A stretch of 42,434 bases of DNA from Bacteroidales bacterium (lineage in GTDB: Bacteria > Bacteroidota > Bacteroidia > Bacteroidales > UBA3824): assembly GCA_017541145.1 (NCBI GenBank), contig JAFXZT010000120.1, positions 1 through 42,434 of the forward strand. Direction: 5' to 3'. The position numbers and the translations under genes were made by a program. Below, piece by piece: positions 30,971 through 38,522 of this stretch. A model generated the notes under the pieces. It searched no databases, was not told where the DNA came from, and saw only the letters and a list, made by a program, of their open reading frames with translations. The first letter of the stretch is position 1. Every line of letters starts with the position of its first letter.

Positions 30971-32422
30971 ATGGCCTCTTTAAAAGAAAAAATCGGCTAT
31001 GCCCTTGGAGATGCGGCTTCAGGCGGTATTACATGGAAAATTATGTCCATTGCCTTTCCGCTTTATTTTACAAATGTTTTCGGACTTTCGCTTGCAGATG
31101 CTGCTGTGCTGATGCTTGTTGCACGTCTTTTTGACGTGGTAACCGACCCTTTGATGGGTAGTCTTTCGGACAGAACACAGTCGAAATTCGGTACATACCG
31201 TCCTTGGTTGATTTTCGGAGCTATTCCTTTCGGATTGATTTTCGCATTGTTGCTTTACACTCCGGATTTTGATGCTACCGGAAAACGTATTTACGCTTAT
31301 ACTTTGTATCTTGTAATGATGGCGATGTATACGGCTGTAAATGTGCCTTACGGTTCGCTTTTGGGCGTAATGACCGATGATGACAACGAGAAAAATCAGT
31401 TTTCATCGTTCCGTATGGTAGGTGCGTATGCGATGGGCTTTATTACATTGCTTTCGTTCCCGTATATTCAAGGTTGGATTGGCGGTGGCGAGTATTCTGA
31501 ACTTAATAATAAACTCGTTGAACTGAAAGCTATTGAGAATCCTTCTGATGATATTAAAAATCAAATTCAATCAATCAGTCAATCCTTGGTTCCGATGTTG
31601 CAACATCAATATGCTGTAATTGGTGTAACATTCGGTATAATTGCCGCAGTTATGACACTTGCTTGCGGTCTTCTTACAAAGGAAAGATTAAAACCGGTAA
31701 GAGCCGAGAAATTCTCGTTTAAGCAGTTTGCCGATTTGGTGAAAAACAAACCGTGGATTTATTTGACTTCAATTGGTATTTGTACAAACTTTTTCAACGG
31801 ATTCCGTTATGCAGTAGCCGGTTATATGTTTACATATTGTCTTAACGGCGATGTTACATTGGGATCGTTTATTATCAATTACACCGTGTTTATGGCATTC
31901 GGTGAAGTAATTTGTATGATATTCGGTGGAGTTTCGCCGGTATTTACAAAGAAAATCGGTTCAAAGAAAATGGCGTTTTTCTATGCTTCAATTATTTGTC
32001 TTGTATTTTCAGTGTTGTTTTTCTTGATTCCGATGGACAAATCTTATATGTGGTTGATGATAGTATTTGTAATTCTCACATCTGTCGGTGTAGGTCTTTA
32101 CTCTCCGCTTCTTTGGTCGATGTATGCCGATGTTGCTGACTATGCTACTGAGAAAAACGGTACATCTTCTACCGGACTTATTTTCTCGTCAGGTACAATG
32201 GCTCAGAAACTTGGCGGTGCGGTATCAGGTTCGTTGATAGCGTTGCTTCTTGGTGTTGCGGGTGCTACAATGATAGAAGATGCTATGGGCAACCTTACAA
32301 TAGATGCTGTATCGGTAACCGATTCTGTTAAAACAATGATTTGGTCGTTGTTCTCACTATTCCCGGCATTGTTTGCAGGTATCATGGCGATTTTGGCTTA
32401 CAAATTCCCATTGAAAAAGTAA
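30971..32422 (+). CDS. MFS transporter of the GPH (glycoside-pentoside-hexuronide) symporter type
   Basis: 483 residues from the ATG at 30971; the longer in-frame start at 30908 adds 21 polar residues and is rejected. The N-terminus KEKIGYALGDAASGGITWKI and the loop DVVTDPLMGSLSDRT followed by FGTYRPW are hallmarks of the GPH:cation symporter family, which imports sugars such as melibiose, xylosides or glucuronides with Na+ or H+. About 12 membrane helices are visible. A loop near residues 180-215 is enlarged. No glycosidase or sugar regulator is adjacent, so the substrate cannot be guessed. Confidence 0.92.
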   Translation: MASLKEKIGYALGDAASGGITWKIMSIAFPLYFTNVFGLSLADAAVLMLVARLFDVVTDPLMGSLSDRTQSKFGTYRPWLIFGAIPFGLIFALLLYTPDFDATGKRIYAYTLYLVMMAMYTAVNVPYGSLLGVMTDDDNEKNQFSSFRMVGAYAMGFITLLSFPYIQGWIGGGEYSELNNKLVELKAIENPSDDIKNQIQSISQSLVPMLQHQYAVIGVTFGIIAAVMTLACGLLTKERLKPVRAEKFSFKQFADLVKNKPWIYLTSIGICTNFFNGFRYAVAGYMFTYCLNGDVTLGSFIINYTVFMAFGEVICMIFGGVSPVFTKKIGSKKMAFFYASIICLVFSVLFFLIPMDKSYMWLMIVFVILTSVGVGLYSPLLWSMYADVADYATEKNGTSSTGLIFSSGTMAQKLGGAVSGSLIALLLGVAGATMIEDAMGNLTIDAVSVTDSVKTMIWSLFSLFPALFAGIMAILAYKFPLKK

Positions 32423-32434
32423 ATTTCAGTAAAT

Positions 32435-32482
32435 AAAAAAAAGCAGGATGCGTATAAGAACATACACATCCTGCTTTTTTTT
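32435..32482. terminator. Bidirectional terminator between the MFS and YciO genes
   Basis: GCAGGATG (32443-32450) and CATCCTGC (32467-32474) form an eight-pair stem extended inward by GTAT/ATAC, flanked by an A-run on the left and eight T on the right. It can end transcription from both convergent genes. Confidence 0.9.
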
Positions 32483-32502
32483 ACTAATAATTGTCGTAAA
32501 AA

Positions 32503-33123
32503 TTAGTAAATCAACTCTTTTACACCTTCTCTGATGATTTCGATGTCCGAACCTGTACAATCTACTATAGCAGTCGGTTCGTTGAGACCGTAACCGCCGT
32601 TGATTACTAAGTCAACTTGATTTTTATAACGTTCCCAAATCAGTTCGGGGTCTGTAGAATATTCTATGATTTCGTCTTCGTCGTGAATTGAAGTTGTAAG
32701 TAGCGGATTGCCAAGATGTTCTACTATTTGGTACAGAATTTTGGAATCCGGAACACGAAGACCTACTTCTTTTCTTGAATTATCAAACATCCTTGGAATT
32801 TTTTTGCTTGCCGGAAGAATAAATGTAAACGGACCGGGAGTATTTTTTTTCAACAATTTGAAAATCCTTGTATCCAAAGGCATTGTATATTCCGAGATGT
32901 CTTGTAAATCTTTGCAAATAAATGAGAATCTTGCTTTTGCGAGTTTTATGCCTTTGAATCTGGCGAGTCTTTCAAGAGCTTTTTTGCTTGTCATGCTGCA
33001 ACCCAAGGCGTAGACGGAGTCTGTCGGATAAATGATAACGCCGTCGTGTTGAAGGATATCCACAGCCTGAAGTATGGCTTGAAGCTGCGGAGTTTCCGGA
33101 TGTATTCTTAAAAGTGTACCCAT
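32503..33123 (-). CDS. YciO/Sua5/YrdC-family protein
   Basis: 206 residues, a single YrdC domain. Motifs include GVIIYPTDSVYALGCSM near the N-terminus, PGPFTFILPAS, VGLRVPDS, and LLTTSIHDEDE. The family contains threonylcarbamoyl-AMP synthases (first step of the t6A37 tRNA modification) and the related YciO proteins; the TTSI loop and short length place this one closer to YciO, whose in vivo role is less certain. No Sua5 C-terminal domain is present. Confidence 0.88.
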   Translation of the reverse strand: MGTLLRIHPETPQLQAILQAVDILQHDGVIIYPTDSVYALGCSMTSKKALERLARFKGIKLAKARFSFICKDLQDISEYTMPLDTRIFKLLKKNTPGPFTFILPASKKIPRMFDNSRKEVGLRVPDSKILYQIVEHLGNPLLTTSIHDEDEIIEYSTDPELIWERYKNQVDLVINGGYGLNEPTAIVDCTGSDIEIIREGVKELIY

Positions 33124-33154
33124 GATAATTGTTGTTTGTGTTAATTTCAGGGTA

Positions 33155-33162
33155 CAAAAATA
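33155..33162 (-). promoter_or_regulatory. Bacteroidetes -7 promoter element for the YciO gene
   Basis: On the minus strand TATTTTTG matches TAnnTTTG and lies 31 bases upstream of the ATG. It separates the YciO gene from the SiaC/SiaB pair. Confidence 0.55.
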
Positions 33163-33221
33163 AGATATTTATTGGTAGATTATTATTACAAAAACAAAAA
33201 AAATTTGCTAAGTATTTGTTA

Positions 33222-33605
33222 TTATGATTTTTTCGCAACCGGAATCAGGTTGAACGGAAGATTTATGATTTGGCTGTATTCATCGCCAATAGCTTGCATA
33301 TCTTCATCGATTTCTTTGTAATACCAATTTACTGTGATATCGCTTTTGTCTTTGAAATTTTGTAATAGTAAAAGTATTTGGATAATTTGTTTGCTGGATG
33401 CAGTGTTGAAATACTCCAATTTCATATCAAAGACAGTTTTTGGATTAGGATTTTCAGCGTATTCAGTAAACCATTGAATAATAGGGGCATAAAAATCCAC
33501 AGCATCTTCGGGCAACGACATCTGGGCTAGTTCAAATATTCCTTTGTCGGCGTCTAATACTACTTTGGGTGTATCAACAGTTGGTTCTTTTACAAATGGT
33601 TCCAT
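33222..33605 (-). CDS. SiaC-family (DUF1987) regulatory phosphoprotein
   Basis: 127 residues. The sequence fits DUF1987/SiaC: a beta start (PKVVLDADKGIFELAQMSLPED), then FYAPIIQWFTEYAENPN and the segment LEYFNTASSKQIIQILLLL. Thr68 in FNTASSK occupies the place of the threonine phosphorylated by SiaB in Pseudomonas SiaC. SiaC-type proteins behave like anti-sigma antagonists: unphosphorylated protein binds its effector, and kinase SiaB and PP2C phosphatase SiaA set the phosphorylation state. It lies 44 bases downstream of the tandem SiaB-like kinase gene. No diguanylate cyclase (SiaD) is nearby, so the output partner differs or lies elsewhere. Confidence 0.88.
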   Translation of the reverse strand: MEPFVKEPTVDTPKVVLDADKGIFELAQMSLPEDAVDFYAPIIQWFTEYAENPNPKTVFDMKLEYFNTASSKQIIQILLLLQNFKDKSDITVNWYYKEIDEDMQAIGDEYSQIINLPFNLIPVAKKS

Positions 33606-33649
33606 TTTTTTATCGCAAATTTTTTTCTTTTTAATGTGTTTTATTTTTG

Positions 33650-34771
33650 TTAATCTTTTTTATTTATTGTGGTTTTAACTGTAAAAAAGTCAGTTTTGTC
33701 GTTGACATTTATTATAGAATACTCAATCTGAGTACCTGTTTTTCTTCTAATATCAATGAATCCCAATCCTGTAGAAACGGGGTTGTTTACTTCCGGATTT
33801 AGTAGGATTGCATTGTATTCTTTTGTCAACTGCTTGTAATCCATTTTGTTCAAACGGTCGATTCTATCCGCAATTGGACGTGAGTGCTCTTTACGGATGT
33901 AATTACCCGCCAAAAGTGCAAATTTTTCTTCATATTCGCAAATATAGAATACACCGGCTTTCCAATCTTTTGTGTTGTCGATATTGTCGGCATGTTTTAC
34001 GATATTTTGCAATAATTCCACCATTACGCCGTAAAGCTTTATCCTAGTGGAAGTTTCGCTCATTCCGGATTTTAGAATCGACAGCAAAGATAGTAAATTT
34101 TCTTGATTGAAATCTCCTTTGAACGAAAGTGTCAAATTATTTTTGGAGAATGATTCGTGATCTTCTATCAGCCTTTGTATCGGATATTCTGTATTTGATG
34201 CGGAGTTTTTTTCGCTTTCTTCTGATTCTGTTTCGATTTCAGTAGTGAGATAGAAATACGAAAATTCATCATCAACGGGTTTTATCTGGTATTCAAGTTT
34301 GTTTCCTGAACGTTTTGCCATTTCTATAAGTCCGAGGCTTGCACCGCCTTTGTCTGTAAGTCCTGTGGTGGTACGAGTTTCCCGGCTCAGTTCTTTCAGC
34401 TCCGACGGGTCGAGATGATTGATAAGTTCAAGTTTCGCTCTGAGAGCTTTTTCCTCGGCTTTCAACATTAGATTGCCGGTTGCAATTATGTATTTGTGAG
34501 CTTTTTTGTGAATTACAATTATCGCTTCTTTGTCATTGTCTTTGTCTGAACTTTCTGCTTGATGACGTGTAATATTCTGAAGACCTTCGCCCATGATATA
34601 GTATATACGTGATCTGAGTTTGCGAGTATCTTCAGCTTGGGCAAGGTTGCTTTTGGCAAAATCAAGGATGTCCATTACAAGTACCGGAGTGATTTCGCCC
34701 CGATAGATGTATTCCATGTCATTCTTTTCGATGTCAATGAAATGGTTGTATAAGTCCAGTGATTGATTCAT
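33650..34771 (-). CDS. Tandem double-domain SiaB-like kinase
   Basis: 373 residues made of two homologous halves. Each has a GHKL-type N-box: GEGLQNITRH (E62, N66, H70) and VELLQNIVKH (E252, N256, H260), exactly 190 residues apart. Each is followed by an A[T/G]GN strand (ATGNLMLKAE and LAGNYIRKEH) and a glycine-rich lid (TTGLTDKGGASLGLIEMAKRSG and VSTGLGFIDIRRKTG); the second lid is shorter. Ordinary SiaB kinases have one such domain of about 180 residues. An acidic Ser/Glu linker joins the halves. It should phosphorylate the neighbouring SiaC-like protein. It starts 216 bases from, and divergent to, the tubulin-like operon. Confidence 0.87.
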   Translation of the reverse strand: MNQSLDLYNHFIDIEKNDMEYIYRGEITPVLVMDILDFAKSNLAQAEDTRKLRSRIYYIMGEGLQNITRHQAESSDKDNDKEAIIVIHKKAHKYIIATGNLMLKAEEKALRAKLELINHLDPSELKELSRETRTTTGLTDKGGASLGLIEMAKRSGNKLEYQIKPVDDEFSYFYLTTEIETESEESEKNSASNTEYPIQRLIEDHESFSKNNLTLSFKGDFNQENLLSLLSILKSGMSETSTRIKLYGVMVELLQNIVKHADNIDNTKDWKAGVFYICEYEEKFALLAGNYIRKEHSRPIADRIDRLNKMDYKQLTKEYNAILLNPEVNNPVSTGLGFIDIRRKTGTQIEYSIINVNDKTDFFTVKTTINKKD

Positions 34772-34820
34772 ATAGTTATTTAATTGTAACGCAGCATTGT
34801 TTTACTATTGTTTTCAGTTT

Positions 34821-34828
34821 CAAAGATA
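34821..34828 (-). promoter_or_regulatory. Bacteroidetes -7 promoter element for the SiaB-SiaC genes
   Basis: On the minus strand TATCTTTG matches TAnnTTTG and lies 49 bases upstream of the kinase start. Confidence 0.6.
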
Positions 34829-34945
34829 ACAAAAATCGGGCTATTTCATAATTTTTTGATGCTTTTTTTGCTGAAAATCTTTTATTTTATAATTTTTCTG
34901 AAAAATTAAGCTAAAAAAATTTTTTATTGTACATCGTTTTTTTCA

Positions 34946-34953
34946 TATCTTAG
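34946..34953 (+). promoter_or_regulatory. Weak -7-like element for the tubulin-like operon
   Basis: TATCTTAG is a one-mismatch form of TAnnTTTG, 34 bases before the first ATG. A TTG at 34927-34929 could be the -33 element. Confidence 0.4.
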
Positions 34954-34987
34954 CAGTACACAAATGTATTAATCTTTATATTCTATT

Positions 34988-36496
34988 ATGAATTTAAATA
35001 TCAATAAATTAACAACTTGGATTGGTCTTGGAACTTTAGGACTGATTACGGCATGCGGCGGCAACAATAATTGTCCGCTCAAGGATTTTGCTCCTAACGA
35101 AATTATTGGCACTTATCAGAAAATTTATAATAACGAGCCGCTTAATGCTCAGGCTCAGCGTTTTGCAATTTATCTCGATTATTCAGGAAGTGTAAAAACT
35201 GCATTCAAAGATGCTAATACTCAGCAGTTTTATCAGCTTTTTATCAATAGTTTGAAAATCTCTACTGTTGATTTTTTTGAGGTTAACAATTTTAGTGTTG
35301 ACAAAATTGATAATCTTGAAAAATCTCAGTTGTACAAAAAAGTAAAAGACGCTTCCAAATTCAAAGGCGACAATGCACCTCTCAACAAGACTGTGGAACA
35401 GATAGTTGCGAATAATACCGAGGCGGTTTTTATTACTGACGGCGAACTTTGGGAAAATGGTGAGCGTGACGACCCGTGGGCTCGCGAAGAGTTTGAAAAA
35501 TGGTTGAAAAACGGTAACAAACTCGAATTTTTTGTAACTAATCATCTTGACGGTGGCAAACAAAAACACCTCTTTTATATATGTTTTGTTCCGAAAAATA
35601 CCGAAAGTGCTGTGGCTTCGGATTTCAAATTTTATCTTGACAACTCGGTGGAAGCCAAGAATTTTCAGTACAGTTATTTCTCTTTTTCCAACAATACTAC
35701 CAAAATTACAAAAACAGATTATCAGCTAAAAACCGGCGGTCTTAACGAAAATACTTTTATGGACGAGACTGTTTATATTAATCAGCCTGATTACGAATTT
35801 ATTTCATTATCAAGTAGTTGGAAAGATTTGTTTAAGTATATCGCCAATGCTTACGACAAAAACGGAAATCCGATAAAAGGCGGTGCTCCGCTTCTGAGTC
35901 GTCTTGGCGTGGATGTTAGCGGTTTGGAATTTTACGATGTTAACAATTTATCTGTCAAGGTGTACAATATCTCGGATGATTTTCATAAGCTGAAACGAAT
36001 AATGGAAGTAAAAGAAAATACTCCAACATTTTGGACTGATGAAAACGGCGAAATAGTTTTGGACGAAAACCGTCAGAAAACCGTAATTTGTCCCGGTGAT
36101 TGGGAAGGTTACAACGATAAGGGCGAACTTGTGATGGATACAGTTTTCAAAACTTCCAAAGGGTTGCCCGTGATTGAAGGTTTGTTGACAATAGATCAGG
36201 ATTTACTTGCAGATTTCAAGTCGCAGAAAAAAGGTGAAGTTAATCTTAAACTCAGTCAGAATTTTTCCGGTTCGATGTCTGAGAGCGATTATAATTTGTT
36301 GAGAGTAGATATCTGTTTGTCAGGCGTTACTGTAAATACAAGTAATATTAATTTTCAGAATTTTATCTGGCAGGGAAAACAAGTAAAAGAAAACCGAAGT
36401 ATGTACAACTCTATTTTGGGTGCGCTGAATGCTGCTAATCCAGAAGGCAAAGTTGTTTATACATATTACATCAATACATTACCATACAAAAACTAA
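34988..36496 (+). CDS. VWA-like lipoprotein, first gene of the tubulin-like operon
   Basis: 502 residues. A lipoprotein signal ends in lipobox LITAC with Cys23, followed by GGNNN. Residues about 58-185 look like a von Willebrand A domain: the strand FAIYLDYSGSV holds a MIDAS motif DxSxS (D64, S66, S68), and AVFITDGELW supplies the second aspartate strand (D151). The remainder (about 190-500) is beta-rich with no family I recognise; it includes KEFVxx-free strands and a calcium-like DENGEIVLDENRQ segment near 355. VWA domains bind protein ligands through a metal. The gene is followed after five bases by a small membrane protein, so the four genes form one operon. The VWA call rests on motif and strand pattern. 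Confidence 0.75.
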   Translation: MNLNINKLTTWIGLGTLGLITACGGNNNCPLKDFAPNEIIGTYQKIYNNEPLNAQAQRFAIYLDYSGSVKTAFKDANTQQFYQLFINSLKISTVDFFEVNNFSVDKIDNLEKSQLYKKVKDASKFKGDNAPLNKTVEQIVANNTEAVFITDGELWENGERDDPWAREEFEKWLKNGNKLEFFVTNHLDGGKQKHLFYICFVPKNTESAVASDFKFYLDNSVEAKNFQYSYFSFSNNTTKITKTDYQLKTGGLNENTFMDETVYINQPDYEFISLSSSWKDLFKYIANAYDKNGNPIKGGAPLLSRLGVDVSGLEFYDVNNLSVKVYNISDDFHKLKRIMEVKENTPTFWTDENGEIVLDENRQKTVICPGDWEGYNDKGELVMDTVFKTSKGLPVIEGLLTIDQDLLADFKSQKKGEVNLKLSQNFSGSMSESDYNLLRVDICLSGVTVNTSNINFQNFIWQGKQVKENRSMYNSILGALNAANPEGKVVYTYYINTLPYKN

Positions 36497-36501
36497 AAAA
36501 T

Positions 36502-36897
36502 ATGAAAGATATTCTTTATCACAATCCAAACGAAGTAGCAGGATTGGTAAGCAACACTTATATATTGTCGGCTGTTGCTGCAATAGTATTTTTGTTGATT
36601 GCAATGATAATCAGCAAAACGATAGCATACGAGGGCGGCAAAAATCCTCAGGATCCGAAACGCAGAAGAATTTGGTTTTGGATTGTTGGAATTGTAGCTA
36701 CAGTAGCATTCTTTTGTTACAATTATTTTGTAGTAAAAAATCAAATAGTACCAAATCAGATGCTTTTGGACGATTTTGCGAAACACATGGCAATTGCCAC
36801 CGGCGTTACATTTGTTATTTATTTGACAGCCGGATATTTACTCAGTCATTTTGTTTTCAAAAGCGGAAAATTCGGAACTATTTTCCCAAGCAAATAA
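36502..36897 (+). CDS. Small three-helix membrane protein of the tubulin-like operon
   Basis: 131 residues. Three hydrophobic helices are visible: about 17-35 (YILSAVAAIVFLLIAMII), 54-72 (IWFWIVGIVATVAFFCYNYF) and 93-115 (IATGVTFVIYLTAGYLLSHF). The loop between the first two is basic (KNPQDPKRRR), so it is probably cytoplasmic. There is no recognised family. Its place between a surface lipoprotein and a cytoplasmic tubulin-like protein, with gaps of 5 and 17 bases, suggests that it links the cytoskeletal part to the envelope part; this is inference. Confidence 0.8.
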   Translation: MKDILYHNPNEVAGLVSNTYILSAVAAIVFLLIAMIISKTIAYEGGKNPQDPKRRRIWFWIVGIVATVAFFCYNYFVVKNQIVPNQMLLDDFAKHMAIATGVTFVIYLTAGYLLSHFVFKSGKFGTIFPSK

Positions 36898-36914
36898 ACC
36901 CGTAATTAGATATT

Positions 36915-38507
36915 ATGAAGACATTATTTTTGATAGGAATCGGCGGTACGGGCATGAGATGTCTTGAAGCGTTTGTAAATACTTGCGCTATCGGGATGTA
37001 CGACAACACGGAAATCAATATTCTTGCTCTTGATACCGATCTTGACAACGGCAATTTTTCACGGTTGAAAACTCTTGTGGAGGATTGTTATCAAAAGATA
37101 AAGGGTTATAACAAAACCCATTACGCATTGCAAGATACATTTTTCAGTGCGAAAATCAATTTTTATACATTTACTCCCGATTATTCGGATTCTACCAAAA
37201 ACGGTAATTTTGAAGTACTTTCAAGATTTCCGTATGCCGAGGGCGACAAAAAAGCTTTGGCAGAGATACTTTTGACTCCTCAAGTAAGAGAATTTGACTT
37301 GAAACACGGCTACAGAGCTCAAACTCATTTGGGTTCGTTGCTGATGTATCATTCTATTATTGACGAGGTTACAAGAAATCCTCACGGCAAACTCGCTGAA
37401 TATATTCAAGCTGTTTATGATTCGTCGGAAGCCAGTGATACAAGGGTTTATATCATGGGCTCGGTATTTGGCGGAACAGGTGCGTCAAGTATTCCGATAA
37501 TTCCGAAAGCATTTTTCGAGGCTGTGAATATTCTAAATCCGGGCAAGAAACTTACTAAAGCATCTTTTGGCGCGACATTGCTTTCAGCGTATTTCAAGTT
37601 TACAGCGCCGGACGACGATTTGCGCAAAAAACAAAAAATTGTAGCATCAAGCAAAAACTTTGCTCTAAATTCTCAGGTTGCGATGATGTTTTACAATGAG
37701 GATTTTACAGTAAAAAACGTATTCCAAAAATTTTACATGCTCGGTACTCCGTCCAACGATTTTGAAACTCCTAACAAAACCAATGAGACAATTACGGGCG
37801 GCGCACTTCAGAAAAACGATTCGCATTATATCGAATTGTTGTCGGCATTTGCGGCTTACGATTTTTTCAATACTCCTGTTGAAGAACTCAATCAGATAAA
37901 AGACGAAAAGAAAGGCGTTCAATATTATTATCGTACTGTTAACAGTAACGGACGTATTGATTTCAAGGATTTTGTTCCGGCAGTCAAAGTAAAAGAATTT
38001 GCAAACAAATTAGCAGCTTTGGTAGCTTTGTCGTACATCGTTTATCCTGAATACAACGATTTTGCGGCTGCGGCTCAAAGTGGTACTCTCGCAAAAAGTA
38101 ACAATATTTCCGGTTACGAGGATATTGAATCACAAGAAGTTGCCGGTCTGAAAAAATACTTTGAGATGTTCCATTTCGGAATTACGCCCGAAGGTACAAT
38201 TACTGACGGATGGTTACGTCAATTGCATCGTTCGGCAGGCGGTCAGGATCATTTCTTGTTCAACGCCGAATTGTTTGGCGTAAGCAATCTGAAGGAACTC
38301 AAGAAGTTTGAATTCAACAAAAATCTTTTCCGTCCCGATGAAGACGATGTTGCGGTTTGTACATTCAAAACAAGTTTCTTCGGTTCGCCTTTTGACAGTT
38401 TTAAAAACGAATTTGTAAAACAGTCAAATACAGATTCTATACAGTACAAAATCGAAAAACTTGTAAAAAGGATGTACGATACAATCAATTCACTTTACGG
38501 ATTCTAA
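36915..38507 (+). CDS. Tubulin/FtsZ-like GTPase-family protein
   Basis: 530 residues. The N-terminus KTLFLIGIGGTGMRCLEAF has the Rossmann-type glycine loop (G8-I-G-G-T-G13) of the tubulin superfamily, followed by INILALDTDLDN as the second strand. The tubulin signature loop appears as MGSVFGGTGASSIPIIP with G186-G-T-G189, close to GGGTG[S/T]G of FtsZ and tubulin. The C-terminal half is helical and unassigned. It resembles the 'tubulin-like' families described as FtsZ-related proteins linked to membrane remodelling and to VWA partners (Makarova and Koonin, from memory). It would bind GTP and may polymerise. Downstream, after 15 bases, lies an Hsp70/actin-like ATPase, so two cytoskeletal-type nucleotide folds share one operon. 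Confidence 0.82.
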   Translation: MKTLFLIGIGGTGMRCLEAFVNTCAIGMYDNTEINILALDTDLDNGNFSRLKTLVEDCYQKIKGYNKTHYALQDTFFSAKINFYTFTPDYSDSTKNGNFEVLSRFPYAEGDKKALAEILLTPQVREFDLKHGYRAQTHLGSLLMYHSIIDEVTRNPHGKLAEYIQAVYDSSEASDTRVYIMGSVFGGTGASSIPIIPKAFFEAVNILNPGKKLTKASFGATLLSAYFKFTAPDDDLRKKQKIVASSKNFALNSQVAMMFYNEDFTVKNVFQKFYMLGTPSNDFETPNKTNETITGGALQKNDSHYIELLSAFAAYDFFNTPVEELNQIKDEKKGVQYYYRTVNSNGRIDFKDFVPAVKVKEFANKLAALVALSYIVYPEYNDFAAAAQSGTLAKSNNISGYEDIESQEVAGLKKYFEMFHFGITPEGTITDGWLRQLHRSAGGQDHFLFNAELFGVSNLKELKKFEFNKNLFRPDEDDVAVCTFKTSFFGSPFDSFKNEFVKQSNTDSIQYKIEKLVKRMYDTINSLYGF

Positions 38508-38522
38508 AAAACTAAAAAAATT

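Noticed and set aside
36429-36905. Alternative 158-residue plus-strand ORF overlapping the small membrane protein
   Set aside because: It is out of frame with the membrane protein, overlaps the end of the VWA-like gene and has no coherent hydrophobic pattern; the 131-residue frame has three clean helices and ideal operon spacing.
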